Shown: positions 1-8,255 of the stretch, piece after piece
How positions within the stretch are numbered: the first letter of the stretch is position 1
Layout: each line of letters starts with the position of its first letter
NCBI GenBank assembly: GCA_029882335.1
Contig: JAOUKW010000092.1
Location: 1-11,891 of the forward strand
Direction: 5' to 3'
Length of the DNA: 11,891 nucleotides
Source of the DNA: Candidatus Heimdallarchaeota archaeon
Lineage (GTDB): Archaea > Asgardarchaeota > Heimdallarchaeia > Heimdallarchaeales > Kariarchaeaceae
The notes under the pieces: model-generated
Databases searched by the model: none
Told to the model about the DNA's origin: nothing
What the model saw: only the letters and a program-made list of their open reading frames with translations
Translations under genes and position numbers: made by a program

Positions 1-1167
1 GTAGTTTCTTTTGTTGGAGGTGGATTGAAAGAACAGTATATCCCTGCAATGATTGAAGAATTAATGCGAAGAGGTGAATTGTATACCTCCTATACTCCAT
101 ACCAACCGGAAATTTCGCAAGGTATGCTTCAGATTTTATTTGAGTATCAATCAATGGTTGCAGAATTGTTAGATATGGAGGTTGTTAATGCATCAATGTA
201 TGATTGGGCAAGTGCAGTTGGTGAGGTATTATTGGTTATGTGTCGGATAACTCGACGAAAAAGAGTAATACTTGCAGGACCTATATCTCCCAAACGAATT
301 GCTGTAGCAAAATCATATTTAGAGCCATCAGGTCATGAGATTATTATTATCAATGAAGATGGTTATTTAGCATTAGATCACCTATCAAAGATTATTGAAG
401 AAGAAAAGTCACTGCCGGCAAAAAATCAAACTATTGCAGGTATATATTTCGAGGTACCGAGTTATTATGGAACATTTCCCGATCAACCACAATCACTTGC
501 TGATATGATTCATGATATTGGTGGGTTGGTTTCAGTGGGTGTAGATCCTATATCACTTGGAATTATAGAACCACCAAGTCATTATGGTGCAGATTTTGCT
601 GTTGGTGAAGGTCAACTACTGGGTAATGCAATAAATACTGGTGGTCCACTTTTGGGGATCTTGGCTGCAAAATATGACAAAAAATGGATTAGACAATTAC
701 CTGGCAGATTGATTGGAAAAACAAAAGAGTTAAATTCTGAGTTACCTGGATACTGTATAACACTTTCTACAAGAGAACAACATATTCGTAGAGATAAAGC
801 AACTAGTAATATTTGTACTAATGAGTCAATTACCGCGGTCAATGCAGCAATATATTTGGCTGCTTTGGGTAAGCAAGGGATAATTGAACTAGCTCAAAAT
901 CTCATGGATAAAGCTCATTATCTATCAACTGAGTTAAATAATTTAGATGGAGTTACTTCAGCTGTATATGAACCTTTCTTCAATGAGTTTGTCGTAAAAT
1001 TTGAAAATATATCCCATGAATCATTAGAAGAAAAGTGTGTGAAGAGTAATTATTTTCCAGGTATCCCTGTTGAAGGAGATGGGTGTCTTCGTCTTTTCAG
1101 TGTTTCTGAAGTTCATTCTAAAGACAATTTAGACAACTTTGTTACATTTATTAAGGAGGTATTATGA
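1..1167 (+). CDS. gcvPA: Glycine dehydrogenase (decarboxylating) subunit 1, P-protein alpha (5' partial)
   Basis: This is the N-terminal-half subunit of the two-subunit P-protein. With GcvPB it decarboxylates glycine and transfers the aminomethyl group to the lipoyl arm of H-protein. The reading frame is open to the first base: codons 1-8 read VVSFVGGG and run into LKEQYIP, matching the family's FLGxGxYxHYIP region. The TTG at 25 is therefore not the start, and the gene begins outside the window. 388 residues are visible, against about 440-450 usual for the family, so roughly 55-60 N-terminal residues are missing. The hallmark segment YTSYTPYQPEISQG lies at visible residues 29-42. The PLP lysine is not expected here; it sits in GcvPB. 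The stop codon overlaps the gcvPB start (ATGA), so the two are translationally coupled. Identification is firm. Confidence 0.96.
   Translation, partial: VVSFVGGGLKEQYIPAMIEELMRRGELYTSYTPYQPEISQGMLQILFEYQSMVAELLDMEVVNASMYDWASAVGEVLLVMCRITRRKRVILAGPISPKRIAVAKSYLEPSGHEIIIINEDGYLALDHLSKIIEEEKSLPAKNQTIAGIYFEVPSYYGTFPDQPQSLADMIHDIGGLVSVGVDPISLGIIEPPSHYGADFAVGEGQLLGNAINTGGPLLGILAAKYDKKWIRQLPGRLIGKTKELNSELPGYCITLSTREQHIRRDKATSNICTNESITAVNAAIYLAALGKQGIIELAQNLMDKAHYLSTELNNLDGVTSAVYEPFFNEFVVKFENISHESLEEKCVKSNYFPGIPVEGDGCLRLFSVSEVHSKDNLDNFVTFIKEVL
1153..1160 (+). promoter_or_regulatory. Shine-Dalgarno sequence for gcvPB
   Basis: AAGGAGGT is a full 8-nt match to the anti-SD end of 16S rRNA, placed inside the last codons of gcvPA. 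It is 3 nt from the first ATG (1164) and 6 nt from the second ATG (1167). The second spacing is the usual one, so the start at 1167 is somewhat favoured. Confidence 0.8.
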
Positions 1168-2669
1168 TGGTTAACAAAAGAAGACAAGCACAATGGCCTG
1201 AGGAATTAATTACTAATATGGGATATTCTGGCAGGAGAGCTCACATACCCCAATTAGTTGATGTACCTAGAACTAATTTACCTGATGGTTGGCAAAGAAA
1301 AAATCCTGCAAATTTACCAGAAGTATCTGAATTAGAGTTAGTTAGACATATCGTCCGATTATCACAGATGAACCATGGTGTTGATGTTGGTGAATATCCA
1401 CTGGGTTCTTGTACAATGAAATACAATCCAAAAGTAAATGAAAGAATTGCTAGATTTGATAACTATGCAGCTATGCATCCTGATGCACCCGAAATGGCCA
1501 TGCAGGGGAATTTAGAAATAATTTATCGACTTCAAGAAGCACTCAAAATAATCACTGGATTCGATGGTGTTTCAGTCCAACCTGCAGCAGGTGCTCAAGG
1601 AGAGTATGTTGGTATGTTAATTACCAAAGCCTTTCATGAATTAAATGGTGAAGGTCATCGAAATAAGGTGTTAGTACCTGATTCAGCACATGGGACGAAT
1701 CCAGCAAGTGCTGCAATGGCTGGCTATAAAGTAGTAGAACTCCCATCTGATGCAAATGGTTTTGTTGATTTAGAAATTTTGAAAGCTGCATTAGATGAAA
1801 ATGTAGCAGCTTTTATGATTACTAATCCAAATACCCTTGGTATTTTCGAACCTCAAATTCTTGAAATTTGTGAATTGGTACATGGATTTGGTGCATTAAA
1901 TTATCTTGATGGAGCTAATTTTAATGGAATTGTGGGAATGGTAAGACCAAGTGATATGGGATTTGATATCATGCATCTCAATATGCATAAGACATTCAGT
2001 GGGCCTCATGGAGGAGGTGGACCTGGATGTGGACCTGTTGGTGTGGTTGATAAATTAGTAAAATTCTTACCAAAACCCATGATTGCTCATGATGAAAAAC
2101 GTGACTACTATTACCTGGATAATGATAGACCACATTCCATAGGTCGTGTTCATGGTTATTTTGGTAATTTTGGTATTATCCTGCGAACACTTGCATATAT
2201 CTATCGTAATGGTGGTCCTGGCTTACGTGCTGTTTGTCAATCTGCAGTATTGAATGCAAATTATCTAATGGAAAAAGTAAGTCAAATCAAAGGGTTTTCT
2301 GTTCCATTTGCCAAAGACATGCCTAGAAAACATGAGTTTATTGCTAGCCCCACAAAGTTATTGAAGGATACAGGTGTTACTGCTGGTGATATTGCAAAAG
2401 CTATGCTTGACTACGGGGTACACTCACCAACTATTTATTTCCCATTGATTGTTAAGGAAGCAATGATGATAGAGCCAACTGAAGCGGAGACAAGAGATAG
2501 TTTGGATAAGATCTATGAAGTAATAAAGGAAATTGCAGAAAAAGCATATGAAAATGGTGATTTAGTTCATCAAATGCCATTACTAACCAGTAAGGGAAGA
2601 TTGGATGAGTTTGCATTGGCGAAAGATCCTGTATTAAGTCATAAATTTACTGACAAACAATCAGATTAA
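1164..2669 (+). CDS. gcvPB: Glycine dehydrogenase (decarboxylating) subunit 2, P-protein beta
   Basis: This is the PLP-carrying subunit of the split P-protein of the glycine cleavage system. It is 501 residues from the first ATG (500 from the second, at 1167), which is normal for the family. Visible motifs are GEYPLGSCTMKYNP near residues 76-89, the PAAGAQGEY segment near 139-147, DSAHGTNPASAA near 173-184, and LNMHKTFSGPHGGGGPG, in which Lys276 is the expected Schiff-base lysine. It overlaps gcvPA by ATGA and uses a strong Shine-Dalgarno sequence at 1153-1160, so the two subunits are made together. The 3' end overlaps the convergent ATP-NAD-kinase-like gene by 9 bp (2661-2669), leaving no room for a conventional terminator between them. 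Identification is firm; only the choice between the adjacent ATG codons is open. Confidence 0.97.
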   Translation: MMVNKRRQAQWPEELITNMGYSGRRAHIPQLVDVPRTNLPDGWQRKNPANLPEVSELELVRHIVRLSQMNHGVDVGEYPLGSCTMKYNPKVNERIARFDNYAAMHPDAPEMAMQGNLEIIYRLQEALKIITGFDGVSVQPAAGAQGEYVGMLITKAFHELNGEGHRNKVLVPDSAHGTNPASAAMAGYKVVELPSDANGFVDLEILKAALDENVAAFMITNPNTLGIFEPQILEICELVHGFGALNYLDGANFNGIVGMVRPSDMGFDIMHLNMHKTFSGPHGGGGPGCGPVGVVDKLVKFLPKPMIAHDEKRDYYYLDNDRPHSIGRVHGYFGNFGIILRTLAYIYRNGGPGLRAVCQSAVLNANYLMEKVSQIKGFSVPFAKDMPRKHEFIASPTKLLKDTGVTAGDIAKAMLDYGVHSPTIYFPLIVKEAMMIEPTEAETRDSLDKIYEVIKEIAEKAYENGDLVHQMPLLTSKGRLDEFALAKDPVLSHKFTDKQSD

Positions 2670-3704
2670 TCTTCTCATGACTTCTTCGTGATAACCAACA
2701 ATTACAGAATAAATTCCTTTTAATTTTTCATCTAAATTTGGATCACCAGTATCAACATAAAGTGTTGGTGTCTCCTGTATCTTATCATAAGAAGCAAATA
2801 GCTTTATTGATAATTTCGGTAATTTATTTATTAAATCTGAAGGGATTTGTCTGTTTCCTCTACCAAATACATGTCCCTGCTTTCCAATTGGTGAAATCCA
2901 AATTTCATCTATTGGTTGATTATACAACATTTTTCTATCACAATCAAGATGTAATATTTTTCCATCTTTAATTATATCTACACCTAATAGGGAAATATCT
3001 AAACTCAGATGATTAAATATTGATTTCATAGAACTACCAGGACCTACAATAATTGTTTTATTATCCAACATGTTTTCATCTTTTATTCTTTCTGCGATTA
3101 ACTCAAATGAATTGTTTGTATCGACTATATTGAATTTACCTGATTGTAAAAGAGATGTTACTGGTATGGTAATTTCACCAAATAATTTAGATTGGGCTAT
3201 ACCTTTTTTATAGAGCTCTTCATCTAAATCTAAGAGATCTGTTTGTGTAGTCTCTCTAATCCATGAATCTAGAAAATTACCAAATTCTTCTGGACGATGA
3301 AGAAAACATGAAGAAAATATCTTGACTCCAGCAGGAATACCAATAACTGGGATGTTTTTTGATTCTGCTGCAATATCTCTGGCTGTACCATCTCCACCAA
3401 AAAAAACAATTAAATCTACTGCTTTATTTACCATGTATCGAGTGGCTTCCTTGGTAGTTTCCGGAGTTGATCGTTTTGTTTTATCATAAGTGATGGGAAA
3501 GTTATAACTATCAGAATCGGTTGTAATCCATTGATACTTCTCTGTTTGTTTTACAGAGCTAAATGCTCTATTGATAATATTCCATACTGGTTGATTCGCT
3601 CCATTTTCAACTGCATTCCAGGCTTGTTCTATAATATCCGAACCTTTCCATGCTAGATCCGCTCCTACTCCTGCAATCGGATTAATAACAATACCAATTT
3701 TCAT
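2661..3704 (-). CDS. ATP-NAD kinase-like protein (COG3199 / AcoX type)
   Basis: This protein is related to NAD kinases, which phosphorylate NAD to NADP. Members of the COG3199/AcoX branch are mostly predicted rather than proven kinases, so the substrate is uncertain. Counting from the ATG at 3704 it has 347 residues. It opens with MKIGIVINPIAGVG, a typical N-terminal beta strand and loop, carries the nucleotide-binding GGDGT signature at 103-107, then IPAGVKIFSSCF at about 123-134. It ends with a VDTGDPNLDEKLKG-type motif and a VIVGY segment characteristic of this branch. An in-frame GTG at 3713 abuts the stop of the upstream aminotransferase gene, but the family N-terminus favours the ATG 9 nt further on; no clear Shine-Dalgarno is seen. 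It is the second gene of a tight pair with the aminotransferase. Family assignment is good, exact reaction unsure. Confidence 0.85.
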   Translation of the reverse strand: MKIGIVINPIAGVGADLAWKGSDIIEQAWNAVENGANQPVWNIINRAFSSVKQTEKYQWITTDSDSYNFPITYDKTKRSTPETTKEATRYMVNKAVDLIVFFGGDGTARDIAAESKNIPVIGIPAGVKIFSSCFLHRPEEFGNFLDSWIRETTQTDLLDLDEELYKKGIAQSKLFGEITIPVTSLLQSGKFNIVDTNNSFELIAERIKDENMLDNKTIIVGPGSSMKSIFNHLSLDISLLGVDIIKDGKILHLDCDRKMLYNQPIDEIWISPIGKQGHVFGRGNRQIPSDLINKLPKLSIKLFASYDKIQETPTLYVDTGDPNLDEKLKGIYSVIVGYHEEVMRRLI

Positions 3705-3713
3705 GCAAAACAC

Positions 3714-4859
3714 TTAGGTAAAGATTTCACTTACTGCAGATTTTACTTTTTCTATTTCTTCTTTATTTAAGGAAGGAACAACAGGTATTTCAAAATGATT
3801 TACAGCGATTTGTTCAGCAAGTATACAGTTATCTGTATTGTAATCGGGATAATCAACAAATTTTGCCCACCTCCAATTTCCAATATTCTTGAAATTTACT
3901 TGTTGATAGCTTAATTTTGAATAAATTGGTCTAGTCATTATTCCTTTCTCTCTAAATTTTTTCACTGCCTCTTCAGGTTTTATTTCGTGATCTCTAGTAT
4001 CTACTGCAAATATATAATTTCCGTGAGTCATTCCATTAGGGATTTGTTGATATCCAAGATTTGGTATTTCATCTATAATTTTTCGATATTGTTTGGCAGT
4101 TTCTTTTCTTCTTTCTAAGAGATTGTCAATCTTATTCATTTGAATATCTGCAATAGCTCCAGTTACATCATACATTCGATAATTATAACCTACTTGTATG
4201 TGTTCATATCCGCCCTTGGGTGTTCGTCCATGGTTTTTTAGTGAGATGATATTTTCAGCTAATTCGTCATTATTAGTTGTAATTATTCCTCCTTCTCCTG
4301 AAATCAGATTTTTAGAAACATAGAGTGAAAAAGTGGCTAAATCCCCAAATCCACCTACATGAGTGCCATCTATCCTAGCTCCATGTGCTTGGGCTGCATC
4401 TTCAATGAGAAAAAGATCGTTATCTTCAGCTATGTCTTTAAATGCTTTCATATCTGCAGGTAATCCAAATATATGGACCGGCATGATCGCCTTTGTTTTA
4501 GGGGTTATCGCTTGTTCTACAAGTTCTGAATTTAGATTCCATGTATCCTTATCAATATCGACAAATTTTGGTACTGCTCCTGTAAATAATATTGAATTTG
4601 AGGTGGCAATAAATGTAAATGGAGTTGTGATTACCTCGTCTCCGGGTTGTAAAGGGCTAGCTTCCATAGCTAGATGTAATGCAGCTGTTCCATTGACACA
4701 TGCAATAGCATGTTTTGTTTCTGTAAATTTAGCAAATTTCTGCTCAAAGGAACGTGTTTTTTCACCTTCTACTAGTTTTCCAGATCTGATTACATCAGAT
4801 ACAGCTTGAACTTCTTCATCTCCAATATGTGGATCGACAAATGGAATATCTCGAGCCAT
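3714..4859 (-). CDS. DegT/DnrJ/EryC1/StrS-family PLP aminotransferase
   Basis: This is a fold-type I PLP aminotransferase of the family that usually makes amino sugars from keto-sugar nucleotides. It has 381 residues, a typical length. It starts MARDIPFVDPHIGDEE, the usual N-terminus. The loop VNGTAALHLA (55-64) binds the cofactor phosphate, Asp154 in LIEDAAQAHGA should contact the pyridine nitrogen, and Lys183 in YVSKNLISGEGG is the expected Schiff-base lysine. The catalytic set is intact, so an active aminotransferase is expected rather than a DegT-like regulator. No sugar nucleotide enzymes or glycosyltransferases lie nearby, so the substrate cannot be read from context. Its stop codon is immediately followed by the ATP-NAD-kinase-like gene, with which it probably shares a transcript. 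The first upstream in-frame stop leaves the ATG at 4859 as the natural start. Confidence 0.93.
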   Translation of the reverse strand: MARDIPFVDPHIGDEEVQAVSDVIRSGKLVEGEKTRSFEQKFAKFTETKHAIACVNGTAALHLAMEASPLQPGDEVITTPFTFIATSNSILFTGAVPKFVDIDKDTWNLNSELVEQAITPKTKAIMPVHIFGLPADMKAFKDIAEDNDLFLIEDAAQAHGARIDGTHVGGFGDLATFSLYVSKNLISGEGGIITTNNDELAENIISLKNHGRTPKGGYEHIQVGYNYRMYDVTGAIADIQMNKIDNLLERRKETAKQYRKIIDEIPNLGYQQIPNGMTHGNYIFAVDTRDHEIKPEEAVKKFREKGIMTRPIYSKLSYQQVNFKNIGNWRWAKFVDYPDYNTDNCILAEQIAVNHFEIPVVPSLNKEEIEKVKSAVSEIFT

Positions 4860-4965
4860 ATTTGTATTCTGATTTACAATATCTTATTTTATTCTAATTA
4901 AATCAGTTCTCTTTTTTCATTAATCCAAAAAATATTTCATAAAATCTATTTACTGTTTAATAAAA

Positions 4966-4973
4966 TTATATTA
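4966..4973 (+). promoter_or_regulatory. Candidate TATA box of gcvT
   Basis: TTATATTA, preceded by A-rich sequence, is centred about 26 nt before the ATG at 4996. That is the spacing expected for an archaeal TATA box of a leaderless transcript. It lies in the 136-bp divergent gap between the aminotransferase and gcvT. The whole gap is AT-rich, so the assignment rests on position as much as sequence. Confidence 0.5.
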
Positions 4974-4995
4974 CTTATACATCATTATTAAATTG

Positions 4996-6138
4996 ATGAC
5001 AAGTAGAACATCACTTTATCAAGCTCATATAGATTTACAAGCAGATATGACTGATTTTTTGGGATTTGATATGCCTATTCGTTATAAATCATCATCCATT
5101 GTGGATGAACACATGGCAGTAAGAGAGAATGTTGGTATGTTTGATACTTCACATATGGGTAGGTATTGGATTACAGGTAAAGATACCAAAGAATTCCTTA
5201 ACTATTTAGTTCCAAGGGATATATCTACCTTACATGATGGTATGGCTGGATATACCATGATCTTAAATGAGATGGGTGGAATAAAAGATGATGTAATTGT
5301 GTATCAACTAAAATCTGATGAATTTTTACTTGTATGCAATGCAGGTAATAGACAAAAAATTTGGAATTGGATTGATTCATTTGCTAAGTTATGGAAATTG
5401 GCCGGTAAGGATTTCAATATTGAGGATAAAAGTGATACATCTTGTATGATTGCGGTTCAAGGACCTAGAGTCGAAAATATTATGAAAGATTTGACCAGTG
5501 ATGTTTTACCAGATAAAAGATTTCGAATTGCATGGATATCTATCGGTGATACTCCCGTTTTATGTTCTACAACTGGCTATACTGGTGAAGCAGGTTATGA
5601 GTTAATGGTGTTTGCTGATATTGATACTATCAATGAAAAAGCAATTGCTCTTTGGAACCAATTACTTGTTAAAAAGGTAGTTCCTTGTGCACTTGGGTCA
5701 AGAGATACACTTAGATTGGAGTCTGGCTACTGTTTATATGGAAATGATATGGATGAAACCACACATTTATTGGAAACAGGATTAGATTTCTTCCCATTTG
5801 TAAAAATAGATAAAACCAGTGGATTTGTCGGCCAAGATGCTGTGTTAAGTTTCAAAGACAAAGTGGATAAAATTCGTGTTGGTTTTAAATTACTTGCCAA
5901 AGGAATTGCACGACATGGATACAAAGTATTTGTTGATGATAAAGAAGTTGGTTGGGTAGCGAGTGGAACACAATCGCCAATTACTAAAGAACCAATAGGA
6001 ATGGCTTATGTTCCGATTACTCATAAGGAAAAGGGAAGTCTATTTCAAATTGAGATACGAAATAAGAAAGTAGATGCAGAGGTAATTGATTTTCCTACTT
6101 TTGATACTACTAAATATGGATTACGCCGACAACTATAA
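4996..6138 (+). CDS. gcvT: Aminomethyltransferase, glycine cleavage system T-protein
   Basis: T-protein releases ammonia from the aminomethyl group held by H-protein and transfers the C1 unit to tetrahydrofolate or an archaeal pterin. It has 380 residues from the ATG, in the family range of about 360-380. Family motifs are GMFDTSHMGRYWITG (47-61), GGIKDDVIVY (94-103) with the conserved acidic pair Asp98-Asp99 near the active site, STTGYTGEAGYE (191-202) and ALGSRDTLRLESGYCLYGND (232-251). A TTG directly before the ATG (4993) could also be read as a start. The ATG is preferred because it is the stronger codon and is well placed behind the TATA-like box at 4966. There is no Shine-Dalgarno, consistent with a leaderless transcript. 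It belongs functionally with gcvPA-gcvPB but is a separate unit, divided from them by two opposite-strand genes. Confidence 0.96.
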   Translation: MTSRTSLYQAHIDLQADMTDFLGFDMPIRYKSSSIVDEHMAVRENVGMFDTSHMGRYWITGKDTKEFLNYLVPRDISTLHDGMAGYTMILNEMGGIKDDVIVYQLKSDEFLLVCNAGNRQKIWNWIDSFAKLWKLAGKDFNIEDKSDTSCMIAVQGPRVENIMKDLTSDVLPDKRFRIAWISIGDTPVLCSTTGYTGEAGYELMVFADIDTINEKAIALWNQLLVKKVVPCALGSRDTLRLESGYCLYGNDMDETTHLLETGLDFFPFVKIDKTSGFVGQDAVLSFKDKVDKIRVGFKLLAKGIARHGYKVFVDDKEVGWVASGTQSPITKEPIGMAYVPITHKEKGSLFQIEIRNKKVDAEVIDFPTFDTTKYGLRRQL

Positions 6139-6139
6139 G

Positions 6140-6236
6140 ATTGAGGTATATTTTCATTATTCATATTTTTATAATATATGCTCAAGCAATGTTTCTATTA
6201 AACTGAAACAATAAATATTTTTATTTATACCTCAAT
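6140..6236. repeat. 97-bp segment bounded by perfect 11-bp inverted repeats
   Basis: ATTGAGGTATA (6140-6150) is matched exactly by its reverse complement TATACCTCAAT (6226-6236). The right arm covers the final codons and stop of the ylqF-like gene, and the left arm begins 1 nt after the gcvT stop. Inside is a second hairpin, TGTTTC (6190-6195) with GAAACA (6205-6210). Placement exactly between two convergent genes suggests a shared terminator or 3'-end structure. The arms also resemble short terminal inverted repeats, but I see no target-site duplication. Confidence 0.6.
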
Positions 6237-7032
6237 TATTATATCTCAATGGATTTTTAATATCCTCATAAATAGGTATGATTCCTCGTATATGATCCTT
6301 TAAAAATTGAATTGCAGCTAATCTTTCATCTGGCTCTCCACCTTTGAGCATTCTATTCTTCTTTAAGGCTAAATTTTCAAGGAAACTATTCTTTTTATTT
6401 TCTACTTCGTAGAATTCAGCAACTTTACCTGGTTGAATGCTTTCAAATTGATCAAATAACAACCATGCACCATCAATTGGATCTTTTATCCTTGAGATTG
6501 CCATTACTCCTAATAAGTACTTATGTTCTCGGGGTAGCTGTACTGGAATTACTCCTGGTGTATCAAACATCATCATACTATTCGATACGCGTATTTTTTG
6601 AAATGCTTTGGTATGACCAGCCATTGGTGCAGTTGGTGCTGATTTTCTTCCTTTGAGTGTATTGATTAAACTGCTCTTTCCTGTATTTGGAAGTCCGACG
6701 ATTGCTACTGTGGCCTTTTTTCCACTAACTTTCTTTAGTATTTCTCTTCTTATTAATGAAGTTCCCAGCCTTTCCTTGGCAGAAATCCCAATGGCATCTA
6801 AATTTTCATTTTCCTTTAACCAATCAATCCAGTTATTCAATACTTCTCTTGGAATTAAATCTGATTTATTCAAAGCTAGTAATAATTCAACATCGTCTCT
6901 TTCATTTACTGCTTGCTCCAAACGATTACTTCGACATATAGATGGATATCGTGCATCTACTACTTCCAAAACAACATCTGCATGGTCTACCATCTTCCAA
7001 ACTATTGCCCAATATTTACTCATTGTGTTCAT
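6232..7032 (-). CDS. Circularly permuted GTPase, YlqF/RbgA-like
   Basis: This is a member of the circularly permuted GTPases that act in large ribosomal subunit assembly (RbgA/YlqF in bacteria, Nog2/Lsg1 relatives in archaea and eukaryotes). The G motifs come in permuted order, which identifies the family: G4 NKSD at 55-58, G5 SAK at 84-86, then G1 GLPNTGKS at 113-120, G2 region with Thr141 in MAGHTKA, and G3 DTPG at 157-160. The C-terminus has the GEPDERLAAIQFLKDHIRG-type helix seen in the family. It has 266 residues. A GGAG at 7044-7041 lies 8 nt before the ATG at 7032, which favours this start over the ATG at 7023. The start overlaps the stop of the upstream HflX-like gene (ATGA), so the two are co-translated. 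The archaeal substrate particle is inferred. Confidence 0.92.
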   Translation of the reverse strand: MNTMSKYWAIVWKMVDHADVVLEVVDARYPSICRSNRLEQAVNERDDVELLLALNKSDLIPREVLNNWIDWLKENENLDAIGISAKERLGTSLIRREILKKVSGKKATVAIVGLPNTGKSSLINTLKGRKSAPTAPMAGHTKAFQKIRVSNSMMMFDTPGVIPVQLPREHKYLLGVMAISRIKDPIDGAWLLFDQFESIQPGKVAEFYEVENKKNSFLENLALKKNRMLKGGEPDERLAAIQFLKDHIRGIIPIYEDIKNPLRYNN

Positions 7033-8255
7033 ACATGTAACTCCGCTCGTAATTTGAGATAGATTTTTTTAGTCGTAATTCCTTTAAGATTTACTGAACC
7101 GTCGTTATTCCACTTAGTGTCTGAAATTCTGCATTTACTGTATACTAAGGTTGCTTTTGAGGGATGTAGATTTGCAAATTCAAATTCTTCCAAGTCTTGA
7201 CGAAATAATTCTTCAAAATGATTGAGTAATACACTTTTCGTTAACTCTGGTTCATTATAATTGCTCTGGAGTATAGTATACTTAAAAAGAAATTCACTGT
7301 CATGAATTAAATTCCTCACATTATATATTTTTGTCTGATCACATAGGTCTGTTTTGGTTACTATAAATAAGACCACCAAATCCTCCATGCGGATAAAGGA
7401 AGTTGCAATATTGATAATATTATTTAGTTGACTCTGTAGATGATCCAATTCCAAGGAACTATCTAAACAAAGAATTATTGTATTATATGAGAAGATACTT
7501 GTAAACATCAAATTAAAGGCACTTAAAACCTCCTTTGGTAGATGAACCAATCCAATTGTATCTACTATATCAACCGGAAATCCAAAAAATTTTGCCCTGT
7601 TACTTTTGATTACCATAGTTGTAAATGCGTCAGAACCAACTTCTCTATTATCGTCTGTTAATATGTTGTACAAACTAGTTTTACCACTAGAATAATATCC
7701 AATTATGGGTAATTTTATTGTTGAATGGTCTACATCTAATTTTTTCTCTATTTCTCGTAATTCTCTTTCAATGCTCTTTATTCTTGAGTTAATATCTGCA
7801 GTAATTGTCTCAGTAATGGTCTCTCCGGTACCACCATACAATCCAGGTCTCTCCGATCGAATTCCCTCTGCAGCCTTTCTTACCATTCTCGGAGCTACAT
7901 ATTTTAAATTAGCCAATTGAAGCTGGAGTTTAACCTCTCTGCTATTTGCATTTTTCTCAAAAATTTCCAAAATTAACATTGGTTTATCTATAATTTCGAC
8001 ATTTGGGAGTTCATTCTCTAAATTGAATATTTGTTCTGTCTTTACCCTTCCGTCAATAATTACCTTTCTAATTTCTCGTGTTTGAACCTCTTCGATTAAT
8101 TCCTGCAGCTTAATCTCAGGTAGAAAATGAATAGGATGTGGCTTGTTTCTTTTGAAAGAAGTTTCATATTCTATTGTATAACCTGCTGCACGAGTTAAAT
8201 CATATATTTCATCACCATCATCCCACATGAGATATCGAACAACAGCAGCTTTCAT
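7029..8255 (-). CDS. hflX: HflX-like ribosome-associated GTPase (divergent)
   Basis: HflX proteins bind the large ribosomal subunit; bacterial HflX splits stalled ribosomes. This 408-residue protein has the HflX layout. The N-terminal domain includes KPMLILEIFEKNANSREVKL (91-110), matching the family's LILDIFAxRAxTREGKLQ, followed by LQLANLKYVAPRMV. A linker GTGETITE (142-149) stands where most members have GPGETQLE, and a helical arm spans about 150-173. The G domain follows: G1 GYYSSGKTS (186-194), G2 Thr212/213 in FTTM, G3 DTIG (232-235) followed by LVHLPKEVLSAF, and G4 TKTD (300-303). The replacement of the usual linker and NAGKST motifs marks it as divergent. The ATG at 8255 is the only good start; an in-frame stop lies 10 bp upstream of it. 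It overlaps the downstream YlqF-like GTPase by 4 bp, so a shared role in ribosome assembly or rescue is inferred. Confidence 0.85.
   Translation of the reverse strand: MKAAVVRYLMWDDGDEIYDLTRAAGYTIEYETSFKRNKPHPIHFLPEIKLQELIEEVQTREIRKVIIDGRVKTEQIFNLENELPNVEIIDKPMLILEIFEKNANSREVKLQLQLANLKYVAPRMVRKAAEGIRSERPGLYGGTGETITETITADINSRIKSIERELREIEKKLDVDHSTIKLPIIGYYSSGKTSLYNILTDDNREVGSDAFTTMVIKSNRAKFFGFPVDIVDTIGLVHLPKEVLSAFNLMFTSIFSYNTIILCLDSSLELDHLQSQLNNIINIATSFIRMEDLVVLFIVTKTDLCDQTKIYNVRNLIHDSEFLFKYTILQSNYNEPELTKSVLLNHFEELFRQDLEEFEFANLHPSKATLVYSKCRISDTKWNNDGSVNLKGITTKKIYLKLRAELHV
7041..7044 (-). promoter_or_regulatory. Short Shine-Dalgarno (GGAG) for the ylqF-like gene
   Basis: GGAG on the minus strand lies within the last codons of the HflX-like gene, 8 nt before the overlapping ATG at 7032. 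It supports internal initiation in the bicistronic message and that start over the ATG nine bases later. Confidence 0.5.

Noticed and set aside
25..27. TTG as the start of gcvPA
   Set aside because: The frame is open to base 1 and the residues before it match the conserved GcvPA sequence, so the gene is cut by the window edge.
3705..3713. GTG at 3713 as the start of the ATP-NAD-kinase-like gene
   Set aside because: It would add MFC before the family-typical MKIGIVINP N-terminus; the ATG at 3704 is preferred.
4363..4809. 148-residue plus-strand frame
   Set aside because: It is antisense to the clearly identified aminotransferase gene, with no features of its own.
6653..7057. 134-residue plus-strand frame
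   Set aside because: It is the shadow of the circularly permuted GTPase gene on the other strand.
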